Of a DNA stretch of 11,092 nucleotides, positions 1 through 7,120 are shown piece after piece. The position numbers and the translations under genes were made by a program. Origin of the DNA: Deltaproteobacteria bacterium (GTDB taxonomy: Bacteria > Desulfobacterota > JADFXK01); NCBI GenBank assembly GCA_015233285.1, contig JADFYA010000082.1, positions 1 to 11,092 of the forward strand, read 5' to 3'. Numbering within the stretch: the first letter of the stretch is position 1; every line of letters starts with the position of its first letter. A model generated the notes under the pieces. That model saw nothing but the letters and a program-made list of their open reading frames with translations. It had not been told where the DNA came from and did not search any database.

Positions 1-692
1 TAACCCAGCTCCATTTGGGTTTTTTCTTTACCACTCAAAAAATGGATGTCTTCCATGACCAAGATGTCGCAATTCTTCCGATATTTTTCTTTAAAGGCGT
101 CGATGGAACTCCGTTTGATGGAGATAATCATTTCATTGGTAAAATCTTCGGCGGTGATGTAAATCACGCGGCAGGACGATTTTTTATCTGAGACGAGATT
201 TCCCACCGCATGGGACAGGTGACTCTTACCCAGGCCGGTGTTGGATTTCATATATAAAAAATTGTTATGCACGTTTTGGCCCAGGGCCATGGCCATGGCT
301 GCGGAATAGGCAAAGCTGTTGCCGTCACCGGTGACAAATTGATCAAAAGTAAAATTTGGGTTAAGCCGCTTTTGACGGGGGGCGTTCAAGGGAAATTCTG
401 GAAGAACCAGTTGAGTCTGCGAAGGATCAAGTTTTTTGTCCTCCCGGGGGGTCACCACCTTGAAATTAATTTTGGGCTCCCAGGAATGCAGGGCGCGCAT
501 TCTCTCCTGAATCAGCCGGAGGTAGTTTTCCTGGACCCACTTGGCGAAAAACTTGTTGGGACAGGCAAAGGTGATGTCCGATGCAGAGGAGTTGATTACT
601 TCAATTGGTTTAATCCAAAGGGAAAAAGTTTGAGGAGAGAGATCAGCCTCAATATTTTCTTTCACCTTTTGCCACAGATTTACGGAGTCCAT
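1..692 (-). CDS. dnaA: Chromosomal replication initiator DnaA, N-terminal part
   Basis: DnaA is the AAA+ ATPase that binds DnaA boxes at oriC and opens the duplex. The reading frame starts at an ATG (690-692), preceded by an AGGA Shine-Dalgarno element (701-704) at 8 bp, and begins MDSVNLWQKVKENIEADLS, a typical domain I. The window edge cuts it after 230 codons, about half the usual family length. A linker follows domain I, then the AAA+ domain with a Walker A region around NTGLGKSHL (Lys156) and a Walker B region ILVMEDIHFLSGKEKTQ (Glu214-Asp215). The usual form in many bacteria is IDDIQFL, so the MEDIHFL variant is a small lineage-style difference. The C-terminal sensor motifs and the DNA-binding helix-turn-helix lie outside the window. 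The 1.2-kb gene-poor interval upstream carries DnaA-box-like sites, which supports the call. The identification is very secure. Confidence 0.97.
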   Translation of the reverse strand, partial: MDSVNLWQKVKENIEADLSPQTFSLWIKPIEVINSSASDITFACPNKFFAKWVQENYLRLIQERMRALHSWEPKINFKVVTPREDKKLDPSQTQLVLPEFPLNAPRQKRLNPNFTFDQFVTGDGNSFAYSAAMAMALGQNVHNNFLYMKSNTGLGKSHLSHAVGNLVSDKKSSCRVIYITAEDFTNEMIISIKRSSIDAFKEKYRKNCDILVMEDIHFLSGKEKTQMELG

Positions 693-1402
693 GCTTCCAT
701 TCCTCGAATCGCTGAAGAAAAGTGTCAAAATTCGCTCGAAATCGGCAAAAAATGACAAATATTATGACTATTAACGGAATTAAAACGGCCCTGCCCCAGA
801 TCTGGGAGAAGAGATGGAATCAAGAGGCGACGCCGAAATAAGCAAAAAAAATCCTCTTGCTCCCAGCCGGTCAGACCATTTGCAGAGACAAATAAAAAGC
901 TCGGGACAACCACCGATCAAAACCCTTAAGGACCGGAGGCAAGCCCTTTTCATTCATGATAATCTAGATTTTTTACAAGAAGTAGAGGAGCAATATAACC
1001 AATTGCCTGCTGCGGCAGGGAGCCCGACGGCCCCCCTCGGCTGTGCAGCCCCGCGGCCGGATTACGGCTGCCAAGGCTTGGACCGGGTGTTTAATGTTCC
1101 GGCCTCTCGGCTGGCGGCGGAACTGCCGGCCCGGCACGAAGAACGGAAAAAGAATGTCCGAACAATATAACACCTGAAGACGCGGAGTAAACGTAGAGAG
1201 AACGCAGCGAAGGCCGAGATTCATCAGGATCTGAACAACGTTTTGAGAGGATAGTCGAAAGCATCCCGGGACACCCCTTTGGCCGCGTTATGATATTTTG
1301 AAGAAATGATAGACTAAACAACATGCCCAAGCCGATAATAATATCAGTAGTTGTACCTGGAGCACGCCCATTATTATTGTAACTATAGATAATGACAGAT
1401 TA
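693..1402. other. Gene-poor interval upstream of dnaA
   Basis: About 700 bases without a convincing gene. Short open frames exist on both strands, but they overlap each other, lack a family-like sequence and lack good ribosome binding sites. The first part is of mixed composition. A GC-rich patch (about 1005-1145) with several GGCC/CCGG-rich inverted segments sits between more AT-rich flanks. I recognise no RNA gene, transposase remnant or terminator here. The interval leads into the DnaA-box cluster at 1403-1460. Confidence 0.5.
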
Positions 1403-1930
1403 TTATCCAGAAATGTAGACAAGTGTATAATACGGCAACTTGATAGATATATTATTCACAGTATTTACCAGGCTTGAAGAAAACATGTGGTTTTTTGCCA
1501 TTATGGTGAAAATTTCAGATTTTCTTACCAGCCTCAACATGGGTGCCGTTATAGTATGACCGCCATCGAAATGTCAAAGACGGTCTTAACAGGTTTTGAT
1601 ACTTGGCCGTGCCTATCTCATCCATTAATTTAACTTATTGATTTAAAGCAATAAATATCGGAGATAGAAAATAAGCTCATTAAAAATCGGTTCCTTTGGA
1701 CCCCAAAATATACTCTTGCATTACGATCAATTAGAGGCAGGTGAGGAGTTACTGACAATTTTGTTGACATTGAAGATCTGGCGTTTTCGCCAATTTTCGT
1801 CTATTTTCTTCAAAAATCTATTTTTGTCAATTCAACCCGGATTGACCCCGACCGTAACCAGACGTTTTCTCAAGATGCTTCGAGAAACAACTTGATTATC
1901 TAATAAACTAATATATATCAACATGTTGAG
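1403..1930. other. Candidate replication origin (oriC)
   Basis: Within 58 bases there are three matches to the DnaA-box consensus TTATNCACA. They are TTATTCACA on the + strand at 1452-1460 (exact), TTATACACT on the - strand at 1422-1430 (one mismatch) and TTATCCAGA on the + strand at 1403-1411 (one mismatch). Downstream DNA is AT-rich (1621-1690 and 1870-1920), as expected of a duplex-unwinding element. A perfect 12-bp palindrome TCAACATGTTGA lies at 1918-1929, just before the end of the neighbouring gene. The position, in a non-coding gap next to dnaA, is the classic one. Boundaries are uncertain, and no GC-skew test is possible in this window. A plain dnaA regulatory region is the main alternative. 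Confidence 0.55.
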
Positions 1931-1931
1931 C

Positions 1932-2951
1932 CTAAAATTCGATTAATTCGGACGTAAAGTTCACCCGCAGGTGAACATTGAAATCAGGCGCTGAGTTAGA
2001 CAGGTCCTCACAGAAGGCGAATTCCAGCCCCGTTTGTGGAGTTAGCCGGCAGGTGAACCCGACGGCCAGTTCCAGGCTGTCATCGTCTAATTGCTTGATC
2101 CCCGTGTCGCCGAAGGGTGACCGGTAATAGTTCAACTGAGCCAATAAATTCCAAGAATCATTCAGCAAATATTCGAGCCCCAGCACGGCTGAATACAGAT
2201 TCCGGACCGGCACCGCCGGCCCCAGCGTCACGGGATCGGTCAAAAGAATCACCCCCGGACTAAAATGAATGACGAAGGATGACACCCGGGATTGGGTCAA
2301 AAGAAAAAGGCCATGATCTGCTCGTCCGCTCCCATAACCGCGCTCATAATCACCGGTGGGAAGTTTGACCGTGTAGGCCAGGCTCCCGGTGAAGAATCCC
2401 GTCTGTTTTTCTTCCAACAAGGCAAATTTGGCTTCGGCCGTGCTGTCGGCAAAATAGACGCCGCCGGATTGCGGCCGGAACCAATCCTGACCGTTCTTTC
2501 TCAAATAATAGGCGAATTCATTCTTCGGCCGCCTCTCCCGGCCATAATTGGGAAAACCAAAGGCATTATGGTATTCCTCCAGGAAGCCGTCCAGGAAGCC
2601 GCTGTTCATACTGATCCACACCCCGTGCAGCGACAAATTCACCCGGTCCCACAGACCATAAGTGGCTGACAGCCGGAGAGCCAGCATTTCCATATCAATC
2701 AACGCCGTCCAGTTCCGGGAGCTTTCATCCACAAAGACGCTGGAATAATCTACCCCGGCGGAGACCTGAAACTTGCCCTGGGGCAATAATTTGGGGGATT
2801 CGGGCAAGGGAGTCAGAAACATCAAGTGAGGTGGAAACTGATTCTTGACCTGTAACGGACCCAGCTCTGATTCAGCCCAACCGGTGAAGGGACAGGCCAA
2901 GACCAGCATAATAATTATTGCAGCCGGCCGCGGCAAAAATGGTGAGTGCAT
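1932..2951 (-). CDS. DUF3187-family outer-membrane beta-barrel protein
   Basis: The product is 339 residues. A Sec signal peptide is visible: a short basic start, a hydrophobic core AAIIIMLVLACPF, and a likely cut after TGWA near residue 26. The mature part is rich in alternating aromatic and polar strands (for example GKFQVSAGVDYSSVFVDES, NLSLHGVWISMNSGF, FTGSLAYTVKLPTGDYE, LEYLLNDSWNLLAQLNYY) and ends in Phe (ELIEF), as many BAM-inserted barrels do. The N-terminal PLQVKNQFPPHLMFLTP and the GVWISMNSGFLDGFLEEYHNAFG stretch resemble the DUF3187 family, whose function is unknown. The ATG start is fixed by AAGGAG (2958-2963) six bases upstream. The gene stands alone, transcribed leftward toward the candidate origin. 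I am confident of an outer-membrane barrel and fairly confident of the family, but no substrate can be named. Confidence 0.85.
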   Translation of the reverse strand: MHSPFLPRPAAIIIMLVLACPFTGWAESELGPLQVKNQFPPHLMFLTPLPESPKLLPQGKFQVSAGVDYSSVFVDESSRNWTALIDMEMLALRLSATYGLWDRVNLSLHGVWISMNSGFLDGFLEEYHNAFGFPNYGRERRPKNEFAYYLRKNGQDWFRPQSGGVYFADSTAEAKFALLEEKQTGFFTGSLAYTVKLPTGDYERGYGSGRADHGLFLLTQSRVSSFVIHFSPGVILLTDPVTLGPAVPVRNLYSAVLGLEYLLNDSWNLLAQLNYYRSPFGDTGIKQLDDDSLELAVGFTCRLTPQTGLEFAFCEDLSNSAPDFNVHLRVNFTSELIEF

Positions 2952-3123
2952 TTTTTACTCCTTACGGCAAATAAAACCTGTTGACTTTTAACGCCGGAGT
3001 CGTGACAATGCCGGCTTTGCCATCCATTCTCACTTTGTCATTCCGGGCAAATGGTTTTCAGTCCATCATTCTTCACTTGCGGATACATTTTTGTCTCCCA
3101 AGTCAGCCAGGACCGATACCCCG

Positions 3124-4131
3124 ATGAGATCACCCTTGGTCAGCATTATTATCTTAAATTGGAACGGCCACCGCCATTTGGAGACCTGCCTGGATTCGGT
3201 CTTCGGTCAGTCCTACCAGGAAGTTCAAGTTATTTTAGTAGATAACGGCTCGACAGACGGGTCCGTATCCTATGTTAAAGAACATTTTCCCCAGGTGCGG
3301 TTGTTGGAGTTGCCGGAGAATGTTGGTTTTGCCAGGGGCTGCAATCTGGGCCTGACTGCCGCGGATGGAGACTACCTGGCCCTCTTAAACAACGACACGA
3401 AATTGCATCCCGACTGGTTGAGCGAGTTGGTCAAGGCCCTTGACCGGCACCCCGAGGTCGATTATTGCGCCTCCAAAATCCTCCGGTTTGACCAGCGCCG
3501 GATTATCGACAGCGCCGGGGACATCTTCACCGTGGCCGGGTCGCCCAAAAAAAGGGGCGAAGGTCAATCCGACGGGCCTGAGTTTTCCTCCCAAACCATT
3601 ATTTTCGGGGCCTGTGCCGGGGCGGCCCTTTATCGCCGGTCCGTCTTTGACCGGATTGGTTATTTTGACGAGATTTTCTTTGCCTACCATGAAGATACCG
3701 ACTTGAATCTCAGGGCGTTGCGGGCCGGGCTAACCTGCCTCTACGTCCCCCGGGCAGTGGTTTATCATAAAGTCAGCGGAACCCTGGGCTCAGGCAGTGA
3801 TTTTGTCATTTTTTACAACCACCGCAACGTGGAACTGGCCTATTTTAAAAACATGCCGGGCCGCCTGATGATCAAATATTTGCCGTGCCTGCTGGTTATC
3901 AGGGGTCTGGCCTTTATCTACTGGGCGTGGCAGGGTCGGGCCGGATCATTTCTCCGGGGCAAGCTGGCTTTTTTAAAGCTCCTACCTTATGTGCTCAAAG
4001 AACGCCGAAGGTTGGCCCCGCAGCGCACCGCCGATATCCAGTCCTTTGAACGAGCCCTGGAAAAGAATTGGTTCTGGACGCAAGTCCGAGATCGTCTCCC
4101 GTCTCGGAGCGTCAAATCATGTATCCCTTGA
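3124..4131 (+). CDS. Family 2 glycosyltransferase (rhamnosyltransferase-like)
   Basis: A 335-residue GT-A fold enzyme expected to transfer a sugar from a nucleotide-sugar donor to a cell-surface glycan at the cytoplasmic face of the membrane. Visible motifs are the N-terminal VSIIILNWNG strand (residues 6-15), the donor-site VDNGSTDG (39-46), NVGFARGCNLG (66-76), the metal-binding DxD equivalent LLNNDT (87-92), and the acceptor/base region GYFDEIFFAYHEDTDL (179-194, Glu190-Asp191). This pattern matches WbbL-like GT2 enzymes. After about residue 250 there are hydrophobic or amphipathic helices (LPCLLVIRGLAFIYWAWQ) that may attach it to the membrane. The chosen ATG has AGGA at 3109-3112. An in-frame TTG at 3091 would add 11 residues but has a weaker ribosome site. 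The gene stands alone, with no other polysaccharide genes nearby, so the glycan is unknown. Its 3' end overlaps the opposite gene by 20 bp. Confidence 0.93.
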   Translation: MRSPLVSIIILNWNGHRHLETCLDSVFGQSYQEVQVILVDNGSTDGSVSYVKEHFPQVRLLELPENVGFARGCNLGLTAADGDYLALLNNDTKLHPDWLSELVKALDRHPEVDYCASKILRFDQRRIIDSAGDIFTVAGSPKKRGEGQSDGPEFSSQTIIFGACAGAALYRRSVFDRIGYFDEIFFAYHEDTDLNLRALRAGLTCLYVPRAVVYHKVSGTLGSGSDFVIFYNHRNVELAYFKNMPGRLMIKYLPCLLVIRGLAFIYWAWQGRAGSFLRGKLAFLKLLPYVLKERRRLAPQRTADIQSFERALEKNWFWTQVRDRLPSRSVKSCIP

Positions 4132-5092
4132 GTTCATCTTTAGCCACCTTGACCACGGTCAATTCCCTGGTGGAAGAATCGCCCGATATCTTGATCCGCC
4201 CGGGTTCACCTTCGGCCGCGTCTCCGTAGGAAAAGCACAGCGTGGCGGCCAATCGTTCATCTTCTTCACTGCCTCCATGGGTCAGCAAGACGACAGGGCC
4301 GGGACACCCAATGGTCTGAAAGATCGCGTCACCGGGCCGGACCAGGGCGCTGATCCGCTCGTTATTCGCTTTGTCCCGGCCAACGATGGCTTTGCCCCCG
4401 CCTGGAAGACGAAAATGCCGTCCCAATTTCAGTAATTCGATATCCCGGACCGGAGGATGTGGCGAATGGTTGAACAACTCCTTGATCCGCCTGGAAAAGA
4501 TTGGGTCGGTTAACAGGCACCCCCCGGCCGGATTCGGGTAATCGATCAATCCGAATTCCGCGGCCAGTTTTATCTGGGGCTTGCGCGATCTCCCCGACAA
4601 AGACAATAACCGCCCGCGGTCGACCAGGCCCTTTAGCTCAGGGATGGTTTCCTTTAACAGCCCGGCGCTTAACGGCCGTAACACGTAACCTTCAAATTCC
4701 GAGGTCCGGGCCACCACAATCAACGACCCCCGAGTTTGAGACATGGGCCGTTGTCCCAGGACCTCCCCGGTAAAGAGGAAATCAAATCCATCGGCCGTCA
4801 TCATTTCTCCGGCTGTTTTCAACATCAAGGCATGGCAGTCGATACACGGGTTCATGTTCCCCCCATAACCATGGGCGGGATTCTTAAGCATGATCAAGTG
4901 GGATTCAGTGATGTCGATCTCTTTGAGCGGGATACCGGCCTGGGCACACATTCTAATGGCGTTTTCCGGACCGAAAAACGGGGTGACAAAGGTCAACGCC
5001 GTCACCTCAATCCCCTGTGACCGCAGCACCAGGGCGGCCAGGATGCTGTCCAGACCTCCGGAAACAAGCCCATAGGCCCTTACTGGTTTCAA
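4112..5092 (-). CDS. PP-loop ATPase with NFACT-R/DUF814-like C-terminal domain
   Basis: A 326-residue two-part protein. The N-terminal half is an adenine-nucleotide alpha-hydrolase of the MnmA/ThiI type, with the PP-loop SGGLDS at residues 11-16 and a Cys pair in NMNPCIDCH (Cys83, Cys86). A further Cys192 lies in the PNPAGGCLLTD segment. Paired cysteines in such positions serve sulfur transfer in tRNA thiolases, so a role in tRNA thio-modification is a reasonable inference. The C-terminal part (about 215-326) contains LGRHFRLPGGGKAIVGRDKANNERI, which resembles the NFACT-R (DUF814) RNA-binding domain. Translation starts at a TTG (5090-5092), strongly supported by AGGAG (5099-5103) six bases upstream and by a good promoter at 5129-5157. 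The exact modification and target are not known to me. A link to ThiI chemistry is likely, but this is not classical ThiI: I see no THUMP or rhodanese domain. Confidence 0.85.
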   Translation of the reverse strand: MKPVRAYGLVSGGLDSILAALVLRSQGIEVTALTFVTPFFGPENAIRMCAQAGIPLKEIDITESHLIMLKNPAHGYGGNMNPCIDCHALMLKTAGEMMTADGFDFLFTGEVLGQRPMSQTRGSLIVVARTSEFEGYVLRPLSAGLLKETIPELKGLVDRGRLLSLSGRSRKPQIKLAAEFGLIDYPNPAGGCLLTDPIFSRRIKELFNHSPHPPVRDIELLKLGRHFRLPGGGKAIVGRDKANNERISALVRPGDAIFQTIGCPGPVVLLTHGGSEEDERLAATLCFSYGDAAEGEPGRIKISGDSSTRELTVVKVAKDELKGYMI

Positions 5093-5128
5093 TTCTCTCT
5101 CCTGTATGATGTGTCTGACTAACCTCCG

Positions 5129-5157
5129 ATGATACCTGCCGCGGGTTAGAGAGTCAA
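5129..5157 (-). promoter_or_regulatory. Sigma70-type promoter of the PP-loop gene
   Basis: Read on the minus strand, TTGACT (5152-5157) and TATCAT (5129-5134) are separated by exactly 17 bases, each with 5 of 6 consensus positions. The predicted start of transcription is near 5122, which gives a leader of about 30 bases that ends in the AGGAG ribosome site of the TTG-started gene. This is seen only as sequence match and spacing. Confidence 0.65.
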
Positions 5158-5254
5158 CCAGCGATCATTTCATTTTTTTGACCGGCCTTATACTCAACCA
5201 TGGATGCCGGGCGGAGGCGGTCCTTTCTTTTTCGACTTCGAGATTGTATTTAGC

Positions 5255-5283
5255 TTGTCAATTGACCGATGATTGGATAGTAT
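5255..5283 (+). promoter_or_regulatory. Possible promoter of the 134-aa protein gene
   Basis: TTGTCA (5255-5260), a 17-base spacer and TAGTAT (5278-5283) give a moderate sigma70 match (5/6 and 4/6). The predicted start near 5290 would coincide with the first unit of the heptamer array, placing the whole array in the 5' leader of the gene at 5423. This is a weak prediction. Confidence 0.35.
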
Positions 5284-5290
5284 CACCACG

Positions 5291-5360
5291 GTTGCCGGTT
5301 GCCGGTTGCTTGTTGCTTGTTGCCGGTTGCTGGTTACTTGTTGCTGGTTGCTGGTTGATC
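5291..5360 (+). repeat. Heptamer tandem array 1 (GTTGCYK units)
   Basis: Ten consecutive 7-base units, all starting with GTT: GTTGCCG twice, GTTGCTT twice, GTTGCCG, GTTGCTG, GTTACTT, GTTGCTG twice and a degenerate GTTGATC. The period is strictly seven, so it is out of step with codons and not coding. It lies in the 330-base spacer between the divergent PP-loop and 134-aa genes. Related arrays occur at 5857, 6989, 7548 and 9461. Confidence 0.85.
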
Positions 5361-5422
5361 GTTTTTTTGTTTATAGAGAATGGCCGAGAAAATTGAACCA
5401 ACGCTTGACTTGAGGGTGAACA

Positions 5423-5827
5423 ATGGCGGATGTGCGAAAAAAGGAATCTATCACTGAAGGTGACGTTTGTTTGATCCATATTGACAACAAGCCGGCGACC
5501 TTTGCCCGGGTTGAGGAGATATCGCTCGACCGCAAGCCTGGTTGGTGGCAAGTCAGATTTCTTCTGCTGGTCCTGCCCATGCAGGAGGTCGTCTGGATCA
5601 TCGACAACGAGCAAATAACCGGCGCGGAGTTCACTATGGGGGGCACGCCCATCAGAATTGAACGGATTCCACCGCCGACCCCGACCAACGCAAAGGTCAA
5701 ATCACTGGAGAAGTCTCTATTAGAAACTGGTCAGGATGATGACGCTAATGAAAAAGCAATGGAAAAACGGCCGGACCAAGACGGCAAGGTGATTCAATTC
5801 ATCAAAAAAAGACCGAGCGATGACTAA
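5423..5827 (+). CDS. Conserved-looking hypothetical protein, 134 aa
   Basis: I do not recognise a named family. The ATG is preceded by a GAGGGTG ribosome site (5412-5418). The N-terminal two thirds (about residues 10-80) look like a compact beta-rich domain: GDVCLIHIDNKPATFARVEEI, then PGWWQVRFLLLVLP, then EVVWIIDNEQITGAEFTMGG and a closing IRIERI strand. This layout suggests a small SH3-like or barrel fold. The C-terminal 45 residues are charged and low in complexity (DDDANEKAMEKRPDQDGK, ending IKKRPSDD) and probably disordered. There is no signal peptide, membrane helix or catalytic motif, so it is likely cytoplasmic. It lies 196 bases before the J-domain gene on the same strand, and heptamer arrays flank it in opposite orientation. 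Coding is supported by the ribosome site and a plausible fold pattern; function is unknown. Confidence 0.75.
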   Translation: MADVRKKESITEGDVCLIHIDNKPATFARVEEISLDRKPGWWQVRFLLLVLPMQEVVWIIDNEQITGAEFTMGGTPIRIERIPPPTPTNAKVKSLEKSLLETGQDDDANEKAMEKRPDQDGKVIQFIKKRPSDD

Positions 5828-5856
5828 CCGGTTGCCGGATACCGGCTGCTTTAACC

Positions 5857-5877
5857 GAGCAACAAGCAACGAGAAAC
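5857..5877 (-). repeat. Heptamer array 2 (reverse orientation)
   Basis: Three 7-base units GAGCAAC, AAGCAAC and GAGAAAC, which on the minus strand read GTTTCTC, GTTGCTT and GTTGCTC. They follow the stop codon of the 134-aa gene by 29 bases. A single ACCGGTTGCCGG piece at 5827-5838 is a further related fragment. The orientation is opposite to array 1, so the two bracket the 134-aa gene. Confidence 0.7.
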
Positions 5878-5895
5878 CAGCCGTTAGACCATGCC

Positions 5896-5924
5896 TTGAC
5901 ACAGGGCCATCAGGTGATTAAAGT
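5896..5924 (+). promoter_or_regulatory. Candidate promoter for the J-domain gene
   Basis: A perfect TTGACA (5896-5901), a 17-base spacer and TAAAGT (5919-5924, 4/6 of consensus). The predicted start near 5931 gives a leader of about 90 bases before the ATG at 6024. I see no convincing heat-shock sigma32 -10 element (CCCCAT type), so housekeeping expression is the simpler reading. Confidence 0.45.
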
Positions 5925-6023
5925 TTAACAAGATATATTCAAGTGGATAATGGCCGAGCGCCGGCCCTGGTCTTTCTATAACAGATTAACATTATTGTAA
6001 CATTAAGCCAACGAAAGTTGCTC

Positions 6024-6983
6024 ATGTCAGATAAAGATTACTATAAAACCCTGGGTGTGTCTAAGACGGCCTCAGAAGAAGAAATAAAGAAGGCCTATCG
6101 GAAGCAGGCCCTAAAACATCACCCCGACCGAAACAAAGGGAATCGGGCTGCGGAAGAAAAATTCAAGGAATTGAATGAAGCTTACGCTGTGCTAAGTAAT
6201 AAAAAGAAACGCCAACAGTACGACGCCTATGGTTCTACCGAATTTCATCAGCGTTACAGCCAGGAAGATATCTTTAAAGGATTCGACATCGGGGATATTT
6301 TTAAAGAGTTCGGTTTTAATTCTAATGATGTTTTCGGCCGGATTTTCGAGGGTGGCGGCTCCTCACGAAAGAGTTCCTTTGGGTTCAATTCATTTGACGG
6401 GTTTTCGCAGCAGCAATCCGGTTTTGACCGGTCCCATCCCGGTTTCGGGGCGAAATCAGCCAAGGGGCAAGACGTCACTTACGAACTCCCGGTAACCCTG
6501 GAAGACGTGACGACTGGCGCCGAAAAGATTGTGTCTATTCAGGTGGCTGGGCGACCGAAAAAAATAAGCATTAAGATCCCCAAGGGCATTACCACCGGCA
6601 AGAAACTCCGCCTGCCCGGAAAAGGGGAACCGGGGCAGGGCAACGGCGAAGCGGGTGATCTTTATATTCAAATGAAAATCCTTGATCATCCCGTTTTTAT
6701 CCGAGAAGGAGACGACTTGATCGTGGAAAAGACTATCCCCTTCACCCAGGCAGTGCTGGGGACCTGCGTCGAAGTGCCGACCCTCGACGGCAAAACCTTA
6801 AGCGTTAAAGTCCCACCTGGAACTCAGAGCCACAGTAAGTTGCGACTAAAAGGATATGGACTCCCCTTTTTCAACAAGCGCGGCACCGGGGATGAGCACG
6901 TCAAGATAATTGTCCAGGTCCCTGCCAACCTGACCAAAAAACAGAAACAGATCATTCAAGAGCTGGAACGAGAAGGTATTTGA
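6024..6983 (+). CDS. DnaJ-class co-chaperone without zinc finger (CbpA-like)
   Basis: A 319-residue type II J-domain protein that would stimulate Hsp70 (DnaK) ATP hydrolysis and deliver unfolded clients in the cytoplasm. The J domain spans about residues 4-72 (DYYKTLGVSKTASEEEIKKA) with the essential HPD at 33-35 and the closing QQYDAYG. A Gly/Phe/Ser-rich linker follows (about 75-150: GFDIGDIFKEFGFNSNDVFG, FGFNSFDGFSQQQSGFD). Two C-terminal client-binding domains start at DVTYELPVTLEDVTTGAEK; typical pieces are KIPKGITTGKKLRLPGKG, GDLYIQMKILDHPVF and VKVPPGTQSHSKLRLKGYG. There are no CxxCxGxG repeats, which separates it from canonical DnaJ and groups it with CbpA. The ATG at 6024 fits the family; an in-frame TTG at 6018 would add only two residues. 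The ribosome site is weak. A heptamer array begins five bases after the stop codon. Confidence 0.95.
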   Translation: MSDKDYYKTLGVSKTASEEEIKKAYRKQALKHHPDRNKGNRAAEEKFKELNEAYAVLSNKKKRQQYDAYGSTEFHQRYSQEDIFKGFDIGDIFKEFGFNSNDVFGRIFEGGGSSRKSSFGFNSFDGFSQQQSGFDRSHPGFGAKSAKGQDVTYELPVTLEDVTTGAEKIVSIQVAGRPKKISIKIPKGITTGKKLRLPGKGEPGQGNGEAGDLYIQMKILDHPVFIREGDDLIVEKTIPFTQAVLGTCVEVPTLDGKTLSVKVPPGTQSHSKLRLKGYGLPFFNKRGTGDEHVKIIVQVPANLTKKQKQIIQELEREGI

Positions 6984-6988
6984 GGCGT

Positions 6989-7023
6989 GTTTCGGGTTGC
7001 GTGTTGCGGGTTTCGTGTTGCGG
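6989..7023 (+). repeat. Heptamer tandem array 3
   Basis: Five perfect-phase units directly after the J-domain gene: GTTTCGG, GTTGCGT, GTTGCGG, GTTTCGT and GTTGCGG. They share the GTTGC core with array 1, but the last two bases are CGK-like. The array lies on the left side of the inverted-repeat element, with array 4 on its right side in the opposite orientation. Confidence 0.8.
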
Positions 7024-7050
7024 GTCAATGTCGTTAACTTAAGAGGCAGG

Positions 7051-7068
7051 GGAATCGGATGAGATTCC
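7051..7068. repeat. Short hairpin before the inverted-repeat element
   Basis: GGAATC, a six-base loop and GATTCC form a perfect six-pair stem. It sits four bases before the left end of the inverted-repeat element. It has no T-tract, so it is not a standard terminator, though it could protect the 3' end of the co-chaperone transcript. Confidence 0.4.
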
Positions 7069-7120
7069 AATAAATAGTCAATTCCGCTTAAGCCCCAACG
7101 GGGCGCTCTAGGTTAGCCCA

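Noticed and set aside
267..755. Open frame of 162 codons on the + strand
   Set aside because: It is the antisense shadow of dnaA, whose protein sequence is clear.
814..1170. 118-codon + strand frame and overlapping - strand frames up to 1330
   Set aside because: Mutually overlapping frames with Pro/Arg-rich, low-complexity translation, no ribosome site and no family-like sequence; the GC-rich patch explains why stops are rare.
5291..5360. Possible CRISPR array
   Set aside because: Units are 7 bases with no spacers and there are no cas genes, so it is a simple tandem repeat.
5178..5396. 72-codon frame across the heptamer array
   Set aside because: The translation is a product of the 7-bp repeat (periodic VAGCLLL/VAGCWLL-like text) and has no ribosome site.
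5890..5930. Heat-shock (sigma32) promoter for the J-domain gene
   Set aside because: CTTGACA resembles a sigma32 -35, but there is no CCCCAT-type -10 at 12-14 bases; a sigma70 reading with TAAAGT fits better.
6024..6983. Full-length DnaJ
   Set aside because: The zinc-finger CxxCxGxG repeats are absent and the length of 319 residues is that of CbpA-type proteins.
6846..7070. 74-codon - strand frame ending in the J-domain gene
   Set aside because: It consists of the antisense of the J-domain gene plus heptamer array 3 (TRNTKPATRNP), so it is an artefact of the repeat.
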